A stretch of DNA of 64,000 bases from Rhodocollybia butyracea (GCA_015501585.1 JADNRY010000231.1:1-64000), one strand, 5' to 3'. Shown: positions 46,806 through 60,006, counted from the first letter of the stretch. Notes: a model not told the origin generated them from the sequence alone. Program-made: numbers and translations.

Positions 46806-49800
46806 AGGGACTGGAAATACAGACGAAATCAGCACATTCCTCTCGTTGAGCCATGAGCACTTACACATCATTAATCCTTTAATATCTTTCACCCTGGCCT
46901 TCTGTACACTCTTCCTCATCAGTACTACCCTGAAAGAAGTCCACGCCAGCAGTAAACAACCGAAAGCTACGGGTATTAACCAGTACAGTGGGGATAGGTG
47001 GAACGTTCCGCCGAACACAACGTGAAGAGGCGGAGTATATATGATGAACATTCCTAGGGGCACATAAGGTAAGTATAACTTCGTGTTCAGAGAGTAGAAA
47101 GTGGAGGTACCTAGACAGGCTCCACCCAAGATGCCCGCAAAGTTCCAGTAGTTGCCTATGATACGCCTTCCGAACGGATAGGAAAACCTTGCTTTCACCG
47201 CAAAGACCTGTAAGACGATAAGCCAAGGAGCCAACACAACATACTATGCACATAGGAGCTTACATTGAAGCACTGGATGATGAAGATTGAGAGATATACT
47301 GCCCGACGTTGATTCAGCCAGTTACGATGGTTCTTCAAAGATATGGACTCACCGATCGATTGTGCTTCTGCAAGCGCAATGACTTGTTGGGCAGCATGAA
47401 TAACTTCGCCTCGACCGTTGGTAAAATCTGGAGAGTTCTTCAAGAAGAAGGCGGCTGTAAAACTTGGTTAGAATTGAGTGCCAGTCTATGATACTGATAT
47501 AGCGCACTAGCTCCTGCACTGGTTCCGATTTTTTGAGCTCTTTGCAAATCAACGGGCGTAAAGCCGTTTTTGAAAAAGACGACAAAGTATGCCACAAGGC
47601 TAAGTATCGAGGTATTTGAGTCGGTCATCAAAAAGGGCCAAGAGGGAAATAGCTCACCTTCCGATTGTCTCAATCAGACCAGCTTCGATATACGAATAAC
47701 TAAGCAACTTTCCATCAACCAATTTTTCATCATCCGATGGTTCCATTAGGTCTTCCCAGTACTGCCTTGTAAATGGTTTTGAGAACTTTTCGACCATCCT
47801 AGATAGCTTGCTTGGGGGGATATAAGTCTGGTCTTCTGAATCGCGGCGAAGAGTTTTTGTACGACGAAGGGCACGCCTCTTAAGCGAAGCGATAGATCGC
47901 TCAGTAACTTATAAAGGCAATCAATTGACAACTTCTACTTGTTCGAGATTTATTGGATCATACCTGGTTTACGAGGAGCCATACGCATCAGACCATCCTC
48001 AGTCTCGGGTTGATCCCAAGCAAACGACAACTAGAAGAGTATAAATTTGGCAACCAGGAAGTGTCCGACATGACTTACAGCAACAAAGAGCTCAAATCCA
48101 AGATCTGCAGGCAAGTTCAGGCGTTCAATCTCACAAACATAAGCGCAACTTGATGACTTACCAATGACCAGAATCAAAATTGCCGACAGTGGAAGAGGAA
48201 TGGGAACAACGACATCTGGATGAAAGTCAACCGCTTGGCTACGTCTTTGTTCAGAAACACTTACAAAGCAACTGGGGAATGACTTCGGGAGTACTGTGCG
48301 TCACTGTATATCTGGTTTGAAATAAATCAATGTTAAACGACTTGGAGGTCTAGAGTTTCGTACTGAATAGAACGCTTCAAGTTGACGAAGATTTGTCTGC
48401 CTTCAGCTACACCGTGAACTGTAGAGGCGAAGTTGTCGTCTGAAAAGGGCTAAGTTTCAAGCACAAACGGACAGTAGCTGCTAAGACGAACCTAACAGGA
48501 TCATCTTTGCAGCTTCCTTGGACACGTCAGAGCCAGAGATATTCATTGCGATACCAAGATCAGCCTAGAACGAGATTAACAATATCAGGCCGGCGAACGA
48601 AACAGATACACACTCTTTTGAGGGCAGGAGAGTCGTTGACACCGTCTCCAGTACTGTCATTTGAATTAGACTCCATATATTTGGACGATAAAACTGCTTA
48701 CACTCCAACGATATGACCTAATGCCTGAGCACGTTTGACTAATGAAGAACTTGTAAGTTGTAGTTTTAACGATTCCAGAAAGAACTGACCAATTTCAAGC
48801 TTATGTTTGGGAGAAGTGCGAGCGAAAACGATCTCGTCCTTAGCGAAAACTACGAGGGAATCAGGATTCAGCACGTAAGGAGGAGTGCTCTTTGTTTACT
48901 TTGATCCCATTGCCATCCTTGAAGGTTATCTATATCGTCCCCATGGACGACAACGGCTGTTACTTCATCGTCATAAATTTCGTCCACGGATCGGCCAGTT
49001 TTGGCAGCCAAGGTTTCTCTAGTATCGCCAAGAATTAGGTTAATTTTGCGTGCGATAGCTTCGGCAGTTTTTGGGTGGTCACCTAATAGAATGGTTAACA
49101 TCAAGCAAGAGGCGAAGGCAGATAACATTTACCAGTGACCATCATAACCTTGATTCCGGCCAAACGCAGGGTTCCAATAGCTTCACGTACACCATGCTTT
49201 GGGGGATCCTCCAGCGACACCAAGCCAACGAAGCAGTATTCAGAGCTGGGGTAGTTCAGATCACTTCTCGAAAACGGAAAGTCAACGGGGTATTGCTCTC
49301 CGTTGAGCAGCGACTGAGCGCAAGCAATAACACGGTGACCACGAGACGCCATGTACTACCAATCAACTAGATTTAGTTTCCAGCTCGAACCGTAAGCGTG
49401 ATAACTGGCGTACGTTGTAGGCTTCGTCATAAGCAGCTCTGAATTCGTCAGTAATGGGTACTTCTACGCCATCCTTCAGATAAGTGGAGCATTTGGCGAG
49501 AACTCGCTCGGGTGCACCCTTGATGAGAGAGGTCAAAACACCTGTCTTGTGGCCTTTTTCAAGCTGTAACAATGCATTCGAGGAAACGATCTTGTAAAGC
49601 TAAGAAAAACACTTACGATAACCAATGCCCATTTGTTGGTGGAGTTGAAGGGAACTAAAACGGTCGTCAGATTTTCTGGTACTGGAAAAACAACAGAACC
49701 ACTATACCATCGAATACCTTTGGGAACTTCTTCTGGTATTCATCGTACTGACTACCAAGGTATTTGCCAGCAAAGCGAGTTAATCCTGTCTCCGTGGCAT

Positions 49801-51721
49801 CACCGAGGATCTCTCTTTTATCGAAAGGCACATCGATTTTGTCGAACTTGACCCGAGAGTTGAGAGCCGCGATTTCGACCATTTCCTGCATTCCGGAAGC
49901 ATTGATATCGAATTGAGACGTTTCCGAATCGTCATTATTGGACTGGAAGGTGTGTTAAGCTAGTTGAAAATGAAACAGGAAAAGAGTTTACTTGGAATGC
50001 TGAAAACATTTTGAGCCCACTCCACAAATTCGTGACAGTCATCTGGTTTCTGGTGAGCGTTCCAGTTTTATCGGTCGCAAGCATAGTAAGAGAACCTAGA
50101 AAAAGAGGCGATGAATGCCACTTCATTTTAACGAATGTCTGTACACACCCAAAGTTTCTACACCCTGCAGGTCCTTCACCAAAACGTTCCGGCTCGCCAT
50201 ACGTTTCGCTGCGATTGACAAGAGCAAAGTGACCACTGAGGGTAAACCTTCTGGTACCCATGCGACAAGGACGGAGACCGCAAAAGTTACTACGAGATCA
50301 GGTTCCCCCTTGTACGCGGTGGTAACTCCAACGAGGAGAAAAACGATGGCAAAGGTAATAGCAATGATGGAGATCTGAACGACAAAGCGAGCACTAGGAG
50401 ACTTATTAGTACAAATAAAATATCTTGGATTGATATTCTCACATTTCTCTGGCAAGAGGAGCTTCTTTGCCTTCTTCTCCCGAAGTAAGTCTAGCAACCT
50501 GGCCTGAAATGAGTGAGTAATGGTAACATCGCAGGAAATACGAGGATAGTACCAATGAGAGTGTGATCACCGGTCCGTACGACAACTCCCCATGCTTCGC
50601 CATTTACCACCAAGGTTGAATTGAAAACCTATCATGGCCAACATGAATTAAAGGCCACATGAAGACTAGACTACTTACCAAGTTTTCGGCTTCTACGGGA
50701 CGAGCTTCAGATCCGTTGACAAGAGGTCTGCGTTCTTGAGGTTCGGATTCTCCCGTCAAGCTGCTATTGTCTACCTTAAGATCCGTAGCAGAAAATATGA
50801 CCAAGTCGGCGGGGGTCTTATCTCCAACACGCTGAAACAATGAATTTCAGCAACAGCAAACGTGGAATAGGAGAAGTTATAGTTACCAGTAACACAACGT
50901 CTCCAGTCACCAAATCGGCGGCAGCAATCGTCAGAATCGTGGAATCTCGCAGTACACGGCAAGAGGGAGGGATCATAGCAAGAAAAGAAGCCAAGATGGC
51001 CTCCGATTTCTGAACCTGGTACCAATCGATAAACGCGTTGAGAAAAGCTACTGCAATCAAGATTCCTCCCAGATAAGTGTTCTGAAAGTTCAACTGAAAT
51101 GAATGTGAGCTGTATGATCGATCAGGAAGAAAGAACACGTCAAAACCTGGAAGTTGATTCCCAATAGAATGTATTCCAGTATACCAGAGATCATCAAAAG
51201 GATGTTAAACATAGTAAACAACCTGTCGATGTACTGAAAAGGACTATGAGATGTATAGCAAAAGGAATAGGGACAGGAAGCACCTTTCGCAAAGCAGATT
51301 TTTTCTTGGGCGGGGTGAGAACGTTGGGTCCATTCTCTAGAAGACGTTTCTTCGCTTCGTCATTGGTCAGACCGGTGGAGTTGCCTGGGTCCTTGAGGTC
51401 AATTGAAGTTTTGAGCTTGTCGTTGTAGTCGGATAGGGGAATAGCGTGCTCGGTAAGGTCAACGTTACCAAAATCGTCTTTTGCTGCCTGTTGAGCTTTC
51501 TGTTCCTCGAGGTGCCCGTACCCAGCAGCCGCAAGCTCCTTCTCCTCCTGTGTCATTGTCTTCTTCATCTCCACCCCTTTAGGACGGGAGCCAGGATACG
51601 GCTTTTCCTCAATGACGTTCTCCTCGTCGGGAAAAGCAACGCGAGGAGAGACCTCATCAATATCTCCCGCTGTAGCAGGACCAGGATCAGAGACGTTGGC
51701 CGAAGTATCGCTCTTGGCCAT
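46770..51721 (-). CDS. P-type cation-transporting ATPase, Na+/K+ (type IIC)-like
   Basis: An ATP-driven cation pump with more than a dozen exons. It starts MAKSDTSANVSDPGP at 51721. The long acidic cytosolic N terminus is followed by the cation-ATPase N domain (GLTNDEAKKRLLENGPNVLT), first membrane segments (LGGILIAVAFLNAFIDW) and the actuator domain with SLTGESEPQ near 50740. Membrane helix 4 has VAWVPEGLPSVV (about 50260). The phosphorylation site is DKTGTLTRNQMTV (about 50080), then LGDATETGLTRF, KGAPERVL, MMVTGDHPKTAE and the hinge VTGDGVNDSPAL (about 48630-48700). After LSFAWDQPETEDGLMRMAPR comes the C-terminal helix bundle (GMFIIYTPPLHVVFGG, WLIPVAFGCLLLAW) and a stop at 46770. Position-for-position features such as VETLG before the DKTGT and GDATETG favour type IIC over the fungal ENA (IID) or PMR1 (IIA) types. 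Transported ions are inferred. No beta-subunit gene is visible. Confidence 0.9.
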
Positions 51722-52698
51722 TGTGAGGAGATGGCGAGATGACGAGGGATAAAAAGGGGGAAGACTCCTCGGTTTTTGTTCTTCCGATTAAGGGACGTTC
51801 AAATAACATCACGGAGTGATATAACAACCTGCGTGTCACTATTGGCTCCTGTAGGCTCCTGTCCATATCTGGCTACCAGCGAACGGCCAAAAACCCTCAA
51901 AGCGCACGCTCAAGTCACGTGCCCGCTTGAGAGGATTGACCATGTTCAAATCCTGCCATTCGCCATATAATGATGTTGCAACTTCAGAAGAGCTATTCAT
52001 GGATACAATTAACGTCAGCGATAACGGGAACGAATTTATTGGAGAAGAAAGCACCTTGAAGCAAAATGTTCTCTCTCACACAATATTTCTCCAACATGTG
52101 TTACCACTCCAAAGTTATCCCCGACAAGCTCTGCCCAATACAGAAAAATGCGCGAAATCTACATAGGTTAGCACTGTGGCGTACAGGGCCAGAATACTCC
52201 AGAATCAGTTCTTCCAAAGTTCTTGACGGAAGGGCCAGACGTACATATGTGTACACAATATTCGAAGTGGCACCAAGTGGCACCTGTATAATGTTAACTT
52301 AAACTTGCCTGGGCAGTGGCAATCTCTTGCGATGCTCAGATAGAGCGGAGAAGAGTAGATAGCTGGAATGAGCAAGTTATGCTGGTAGATAACAAGACCA
52401 GTACTAGAACGTGATGAACCCGTTCCAGTAAATGAAATTGGAATGAACGTTAGCGCATATCCCCATTTCGAGCATCGGGGATGTAAAGTCCCGACCTGGA
52501 TAAATGGAATTCTACCTTGGCAAGTCGTTTTTTGAGGTTCTTGAATCTTTAATGACTGTAGGAAGAGCTTTGGGGCGCTTATCCATCTCAAGCGCTCAAA
52601 TGCCAATGTAAGGTCATTACATAACCAACTTTCAACCTCGTACCAAGTCTAGACTACATTACAAATAAACTGCTGTTTTCTTCTTACACGATTGTGCA
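51722..52698. other. Divergent intergenic region
   Basis: This is the shared upstream region of the ATPase (leftward) and the small membrane-protein gene (rightward). The 133-codon minus-strand frame at 52205-52606 has no motif and is not called. No TATA-like element is compelling. Confidence 0.4.
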
Positions 52699-53209
52699 AT
52701 GCCTCAATCCGCTTCTCTAGCTCTGGTTCCTCTTGTCACAACCACCGCGTCACTGGGCTACGCAGTCGCTGAATTTACGTTCCTCTCCCCCTTTGTGAGG
52801 GCAAAGTCTATTCCTCCTGAAGCAATTGGCACATTCTGGGACTATGCTCTGGTTCCCGCAGTTACACCAGTGCTGGCCTTCAATGGAACGAGCACCATCG
52901 TCGGCACTATTCTATGGAAGCGATTGGCCGGGGGAACGTTTGGAAGATCGCTAGTAGGATGGGGAGTGATCGCTGCTGCTGCACATTTTGTATTTGTCCC
53001 CAATGTTTGCGGTCTCACTATTATGGCCCTCATCAACATGCTGATTCTTTGTTGGCTAGGTTGCTGGCATCGTAAAGGATATGATTTACAAACCGGCCAC
53101 TGCTCGTGAAGGCCAACAGCGCTGGCTCAGGTTGCACATGATACGTACACTCACCACGGACCTTCCAGCGTTTGCTCTTTTTCTGGCTGCCGTTTACTAC
53201 GGTGTTTAA
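52699..53209 (+). CDS. Small four-helix membrane protein, DUF1772/anthrone-oxygenase-like
   Basis: Two exons, 52699-53004 and 53060-53209 (306 + 150 nt), give 151 residues. The intron GTTTGCGG...GGCTAG keeps the frame. Four hydrophobic segments are visible: LALVPLVTTTASLGYAVAEF, a segment around DYALVPAVTPVLAFNGTSTI, SLVGWGVIAAAAHFVFVPNV and TTDLPAFALFLAAVYYGV. There is a loop with WLRLHMIRTL before the last helix. The size, topology and WLRLHxIRT loop recall fungal DUF1772 proteins, some of which are anthrone oxygenases in polyketide clusters. No polyketide synthase is nearby, so the reaction here is unknown. Reading straight through the intron instead would stop at 53109. Confidence 0.72.
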
Positions 53210-54604
53210 TCTAACTTTTTATCTCGGATTATTCCGAAAATGCTAAATCTTGCCTATTCTTAACTTACATGCTTCCTCAGGTAATTGGCCCCACGATTCC
53301 CTGGAGAACATTTTCAAAGGATCTCACTCCTACTGAAACCATGCGTCGCGTGAGGCGTTGGCTATTATTCGGGTTTTCTCAATCGAACTCACATACAACA
53401 TCCACCTCACAAGCTCTTTGAAGTGCAGGAACAGGAACTTGAATAACGAATCACACAAGTAGAAGCCAGGTTCCGTGCCTACAGAATCCCTTCTGAGTTC
53501 TGTTCGAAGTGAATCCTATGACATCGGCCACGCTGATAACTAGTTTGTACCCGGGAGTATCGCTGTTATTGATTTCGTGGAAGAGATGTTCAGCGATGAT
53601 AGCGGCATTTTTACCAACGTTCTGCTCGGTTGTATATTAACGCCGGGTACATCGAACACATCTATGGATGGGGATTACCGAGGGCTGCCTTCGGAGCTCG
53701 GGACGAGACAAGCTATGTACATATATGGAATACCGTATGTGGATGTGTAGGGAACGTCAGGGCGATGTGGGGCGGTTGCTAATAAGATAGGAATTACACG
53801 GCACGGTTCCATTCAACCAATCCATCATGCGTTATCTATGTGAAGTTGAATGCAACCCAGGCCTCAGGATATTCATCAATTCTCCGGAGTTAATGCGATA
53901 CTTCTTATGTGAAACTCATCTGTAACTTATTCTTGATCATTAGAAGTCCTGATCTTGCAGTAAGGCGATTCAATGGAGCTGTTTGAAAACGGAGCTCCTG
54001 CAGTAGCGTACTGTAACTTGAATTTATACCGCAGGTTACACGGTCAGCGAAACTCCATTCAAAAATCATTGCTTCTCAGATTCCATAGAGCTTCAAGTCT
54101 GGGGACAATATGTATATATTCGTGGTATTCATATGCAAGTAGGAATAAGGATACGTATAGTATGGAATACAAGTGACTGTTCGTTAAGATCATGAGTGCC
54201 ACAAGTTACTAGTCGTGTGTAAAATAGTAAGGTAGCATTTTTGGCCTAGGTTGGATTGGAAATGCGAAGAAATGCAAGGCGTATGTACAAAACCGTCGAA
54301 ACGATTCGAAAAAAAGTCAGTTGATGGTACAAACCCAAAGATAGTACACCGAGGACAGGTTAGAAGACTGACGAGATGGACAGGAGGTATTTTTGGATGA
54401 AGGTGGGTGGATGGAAGAAAAGAAAGAAGGCCGCGTGCAGCTAAATGACAATAATGAGCCATCCATAAAACCTGAAGCCACTCATTAAATATCGATATAT
54501 CCACATGAAGAAGAGATAAAAAAAACAAATAAGATAAAGACGACAAACTGATGTCGATTTGAGGCAGTGATGCGAAAAAATGGACTGCTGGTAAATCGAA
54601 AATC
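53210..54604. other. Gene-free stretch
   Basis: No supportable gene. Faint plus-strand coding-like text occurs at 53280-53420 (WPHDSLENIFKGSHSY-type) but is interrupted. The right part is the 3' region of the CBM21 gene. Confidence 0.4.
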
Positions 54605-56889
54605 CTACCGCGCTATTGGAGTGACGGATCGTGATTCTGATTCAGGTTGCGGAAATGGGCCAGAGCCAAGTCGTAGAGATATATCATCGCGTGTTCGAGT
54701 AACTGGCTCAGGCGAGAAGAGCGAAAGCGAACGGACACCCAGATCATATGGCGAGGAACATAAAAAGTCATCAACGCTAGAGGTAGAGGATGAACGAGAC
54801 AAGGATTCTGATGGACATTCGTCGGAGCTGTGGCCACTTTCAGAGCCGGTGAAGAAGCAGAATCTACGTAAAAAAAACTGGTAAGTCGAGTGGACCGAGA
54901 CAAAATTCCCGTAGCTTACCTGTTCAGAAACTGATTGTAGTTTGTCTTGGGACTGGAAGATTCTACCGGGCTCATGGAAAAAGGAAAAGCCTCTATAGGC
55001 ATGGACGCGTTGGAGCGCGGGGGCGAAATCAACGACGCTTCAGCCAACACAGCGTCTTTGGGAGATAGAGCAAAACCCAAACCAGGCAGATGATAACCAG
55101 AACCGGGCCTAATGGACGGATACGAGTGAAAACGAGGGCTAGCCAGAGGGGTGATGTCGTCAAAGGATCTCGAGCGAGGGGTACCAGGAGGAGGCATTTT
55201 CACATTCGACGAATCCATTAAAGTCAAATCAAAGTAGCCTCGCTGATGATTCCTTGATACAGGCGAGTCGGATCCATCTTCATCGGAAGGAACGAAAGGC
55301 GTGGGTCGGAAAGCGTCCTCTAAATCCCGAGGAGAACCAAGAGTTGGTTTCTCCTTGGGTACAGACCGACGCTTTCTTGGCACCTCGGGCCACTGAATAG
55401 AATCAAGAGACGAGCTGGTGATGACAGGGTGCGAATGCATCCGGGTATGATCTCGCGTTGCGGGTTTGAAGGCAGTCCTGAAAGAAGTACCAAAGTCGTA
55501 GCGATTGGAAAGCGTTGTGTCGGTTTTGAACACCGACTTGACTTCAGGAGACGTCACTGTGGATTGCGCACGGGCAGGGGTCATGGCGGTACCTTCGTCA
55601 TCCCTTGTCATCACGACCTTCTCTAGCCGGTTATGCAAGTCGAAAATACCAGAGGAAATGTCTCGCTCTGTACCTATTGCGCTGACCCTACTCTGCTCGG
55701 CTGGTTTCACCGCCTCCTTTGAAAACTTGACGACGTAATTCCTACCAAAGTTGTTGTCCCAAATCTCTCTACCATCAACATTGTACCGAAGTGCGACGAT
55801 GAGCGTCTTTTCCTCGATGCGTGCTATGAGGTCGGTTAATCTGATTGTAAAACCAAAGACGTCAAACTCCGGACTGGTCGACTCGATGTACTTGGCAGTG
55901 ACCTCACTCGTAGTCTGCCAATCGTCAAAAGTGAAGCGTACAGCAACCCATTTCTGGAAAGACACGTTTCGTACACGGATACGCCCGACGATGCTCAAGC
56001 CATCTAACGAAAGCTTCATCTCTTCCAGAACTATGTCGGTGTTTAGATTGAGAGATGGAGGCATGTTGGCAAGCGTCATCTTCAAAGCCTTCGATTTACC
56101 AAAGATGAAGGAAGGGAAATCGCTTTCGGTTCCACTGGTGTCATCCGTGGGGCTTCCATCTCTCGAAACTGCCAGTGGTCGCTGTTCAGCGAGAAACAAT
56201 TTGACGTGCTCCAAGCGTGAGTCGAATTTGACTGCTTTGGGAACTGTAGGAGTTGCTGGCTCACTTTTACTCGCTGAGCCACCAGGCGTTACAGTCAGAG
56301 ATTTGAAAGCGGATCGGGAATATTTCAGCGAGGGCTTGACCAATTGACCAGATTTCTTCCTGACGATGAGCAGGGGAGCGACAGGGGCAGATTTACGAGT
56401 AACCTCTGGCTCAATCGACGGAAACTCCACAAGGAGATCTGACTGAGTTCTGGAAGGGAGATCGTCCAAAGCGAGAGTCAAAGGAGCAGTGTGTCTAGAC
56501 GAAGATAAGTCCTTCGCAACCTCTCTCTTCGGTTCCTTCTTTGACCGAGGAATGCTGAGCGTAGGAGACATCGGTTCTGTTGATTTCAATCGTCTACTTT
56601 TAGCTCGTGGGAGGGAAAGACGACCGCTAGAAATACTCGAGCTACTGGAAGAATCCGATCCATTTCCAGAGGTCGAAGGATGTTCTGGAGGAGTAGCCTG
56701 CTGTACCGTGATTTTGACTGGACTAGGAGTCGCCTTTGGCGGAGAAGAAATTCCGGGAGCGTATGAACGCAGAGTAGAAGATGCTCTTCTAGGAATCCGA
56801 GGTAGAGGCGATCCCGCGGTGTTGGAACTGAGCGAGGAGACAGTCATGGACGCGATACCGTGTGGATGAGAAGGAAAAGTCGCAAGCAT
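54605..56889 (-). CDS. Glycogen-targeting subunit of protein phosphatase 1 (CBM21 protein, GAC1-like)
   Basis: These proteins bring protein phosphatase 1 to glycogen and thereby activate glycogen synthase. Start: the ATG at 56889 (MLATFPSHPHGIASM). The frame is open for 158 codons upstream, but that part looks like leader sequence. Exons are 56889-54920 and 54863-54605, with a 56-nt intron whose acceptor is TTTACGTAG; together they give 742 residues. A long serine-rich disordered N terminus leads to KAVKFDS (residue about 216), a fitting RVxF phosphatase-binding motif. The CBM21 domain follows (residues about 275-390): LEEMKLSLDGLSIVGRIRVR, NVSFQKWVAVRFTFDDWQTT and RYNVDGREIWDNNFGRNYVV, with the aromatic glycogen-contact residues WDNNFGRNY. 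The tail is serine/proline-rich and probably phosphorylated (inference). The C-terminal exon begins FCFFTGSESGHSSDE. Confidence 0.9.
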
Positions 56890-59800
56890 TGCAATACTGG
56901 ATATATATCTAAGCACAGTAACACAACAGTCAAGATTATTACGCACGTTCCGAGCAATGTTACAAATTTCCTGCCGAGGGTATCGGAGCGGTTCTAGTAC
57001 ACCTTTGAGAGTGTTGGTATACAAGAAAGGACACGCTACTGGACACACAAAAGCGCTAAAAGAACCGGGATACCCGCGAATAAAAGACTCCGTAACAGTC
57101 TCTGAGGGCAAAGGAGCTTCACTGTTGAATACGAGAGCGTATTGAGAACTCTGCACTGAAGAACTGGAAAGCGGGCGAACTCTTACCAGGAAGAAAAAAA
57201 CAAGAAAAGGCGAGACAACGAAGAAAATAATTAAGGACCAAAGATGACGCCAAGCTGGTCGATTAGTGGATATATAGTAGTAGCAACAAACGAGCTCACG
57301 TGCGATCTCACTCAATTTGAAATCTTCGGTACAGCTTTGACCTTTCCCCCTGATGTCAATCAAAAGCTCAGTCCCCCACTCGAATACAGCTTGCTAGCCC
57401 AGTCTGTGGGGAGGTTTTGGCGACTTCGAGGGTGTACTATAGGAACATGCAGAAAGTTCGACTTGAACTTGTTGAATTCTCTTCAGGGCAAATTTATCCG
57501 GTTTTATTAGTGTAAGACACATCAAAACCGGGAGGCGCGCGGTACCGGTAAAGCGCCCCACCCGAACCTTGTCAGTTGTTCCCGTCCAAATCCCGTTGAA
57601 CTCTTGTAATACTAAGATTTATTCTTTGAATCCCCCCTCTCTCGTCTCGCCAGGCATTCAACCTTCTCTTCCCGTCGTTTCAGGCTCAGAACCACACAGA
57701 GATCAAATGTTTCATCAGTATCTACTTACCACAGGCGAGTTAATACGATCATAACAAGCGGTACTCTGAATCATCATGGCGTTTACTATAACTTCCCCGG
57801 TCTGAACTTTAGCCTTTAGTGGAAGGGGTATGATTATGATTTCCAAACTAGAGCACCCCAATCTGGGCCTAGTGCTTACCAGACCAGGTCACGAAGACTG
57901 TCAAAGAGCTTCAAAGCGACGTCCAGAGAGGCCAGAGGGCATCGAGGGCATCAGAGTTGTTCATGCGCCACTTGGTTCCAATTTCAATTCGAGCTATATG
58001 TATCTATGTGGGTCCACCGGATCCTAATTTGTTCCCCCGCCTAGAAATTCTCAATCCTGCACGCTTGTTTCAAGGTGATGCTTCTTCTGGTTAAGATTAT
58101 TTTTTAACCAGTACCATCGCCATTTAAAAGAAAGCGGTTCATGGTCAGTGCGATAGATAGATAGATAGATGCTCTCCTCGTTATTGAGGGCCCTATCTAT
58201 CTACATAGTAGGAACTGATTCACAACGAAAGTATACTTGATTTCATACTCCGAGCTGCTTCCCGCGTCTCGTCCCGCTCGTATTTAGGATCAGGGCTTAG
58301 CATCAGTACAGTGGTACACTTCTACTAGCATATTCTCTTACCTCGGCCTTTTGGTCTTCCCACTGTGTCACATCTCAATCTCGCACCTTATTTACAACTC
58401 CGCTCCTACAAATCTTCAATGAAAAGAATGAAGGATCTATTACACGGTATGGTCCAAGAGTCGAACGCCGGATCCAGAGAATCAGAGTGTGGGTAGTACA
58501 CGATCTACTCTCAGGAGGTTGAGAATGAGCTCGCATCTGTTGCTGTACATAAATCTTTCTACCCCAACAATATATACTTGCAAAGTTGGTACAGGAGAAT
58601 AAATCGGAAAAAAACTGTTTGAAAGTACTGTCAAGGGATGTATACGGGATAGCATTATATATTACTTAACCCCTAACCCCCTATATTGTAACCCAGGAAG
58701 AGTGCATAGCTGTGCGGAGATCTCTAACATGACACGCTTCGCCCTCAGGAGCGCACTTAGCAGACGTAGCTCCTCGCGGACGATGCCAAGAAGTAGCAGA
58801 GATCCTGATTCTTGAATTTTGCCTCTAGTATAGAACTCACCAGGAGATTTGTTTGCAAGGCAAGCAACACTCAAGCTCGCTTACATAAGCATTGCAGACC
58901 ATGCATGTTCATGGGTTCCCACTTTTAGCCTCTTTAGCCTGCAGAAACAAGGTAGCACAGCAGCAGGTGATATTAGGTTCCAATACTCTGTGATACCACT
59001 TACGCTCTTACTATAATTGGAATCCCGAATCCGTCCCTGCTGTAGAGAGATGATGCGAAATCAATCCCTCGGCAAGCCTGATGGTCCGTCATCAAAGTGA
59101 CGAAGTCGCCAAATGAAGCGACTGGCTTGGGGGAAGATAACATATGGTTAAGTCTTATAGAACCCCATAGTATAGAACCCATCAGCAAAGTCGTTCGCGC
59201 ATTCGGGCCTTGCATGTTCGGGGGTTTCCACTTTAGCCTACCGTCACAGATCCAGCTGGGTTGACTCTACGGTCTTACTATATGTAGACCGGAATCCGTC
59301 CCTGCTGTAGAGAAGGGGTTCGAAATCACTCCCTCGGTAAGCCTGATGGTCCGTCATCAAAGTCACCAAATGAAACGACTTCCTTTGGTACTGTTTATTT
59401 CACTGCTTACTTGGCTTTACTTGGCCTGTCCAATGAAGTTATTGCTACTTATCATGGAAATATGCTAATGATGGCAACAAATATTCCAAACAACTAGGCA
59501 TGGTTCCCTGCTTCGTATGTTACATTTGCTCTTCACTTTATCAACACTTTACTTCAAGCTTCAAGCTTCAAAACGGGACGATCGGAATGATCTCAGCGAT
59601 CCTTAAATGAATATGCCACAGAGAAGAAAAAACCCAAAAATTTCAACGATAAGTAAGAACTTCAGTAAATAATTTTGTCACCGAAAGTCTACCAGATGCA
59701 CTGTATGTACGCTACATAATAATGTACGTATATGCGGTGTTGCACTTTTACAAAGAATCCAGATTCCAGTGGCAAAATCCCGACTTCGTAGCTTTTGTTC

Positions 59801-60006
59801 AGCTTGCAAATCATGATTCACAGCTGGTCTCAAGTTTATGTATTTATGCACGAGTTTCTTCGTGAACTACAAGACGGTTAGCCACAGTAGTCAGGAATGC
59901 GCGTCCTAAGCGCCTCACGTGAGATCTAACAATAGGTCAGGTGTTCGTATAAGTGACGCTGCCTGACGTACTTTCCATTTTGTTTCACACCCTTGCCTTT
60001 GTTCCA
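56890..60006. other. Long gene-free region with small repeats
   Basis: The first 500 bp is the 5' flank of the CBM21 gene. Beyond it no frame is convincing. There is a (GATA)n run at 58155-58179 with an inverted CTATCTATC at 58191-58200, which could form a hairpin, and a tandem duplication at 58885-59395 (listed separately). CTTCAAGCTTCAAGCTTCAA repeats near 59552-59572. Confidence 0.5.
58885..59395. repeat. Imperfect tandem duplication, period about 300 bp
   Basis: Unit 1 (about 58890-59150) and unit 2 (about 59205-59395) share CATGCATGTTCATGGG/TTGCATGTTCGGGG, then AATCCGTCCCTGCTGTAGAGA and GCCTGATGGTCCGTCATCAA, in the same order and orientation. The units differ by small indels. No coding content is recognised. 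Confidence 0.7.

Noticed and set aside
52205..52606. 133-codon minus-strand ORF between the ATPase and the DUF1772-like gene
   Set aside because: No motif, no splice context and it sits in the promoter region of both genes.
43000..53300. Secondary-metabolite cluster around the P450 and the DUF1772-like gene
   Set aside because: There is no polyketide synthase, terpene cyclase, NRPS or methyltransferase; the neighbours are housekeeping pumps and mitochondrial proteins.
56890..57363. N-terminal extension of the CBM21 protein to 57363
   Set aside because: The first codon is not needed, the extension includes a membrane-like stretch and many cysteines atypical of the family, and the ATG at 56889 begins the family-like serine-rich part.
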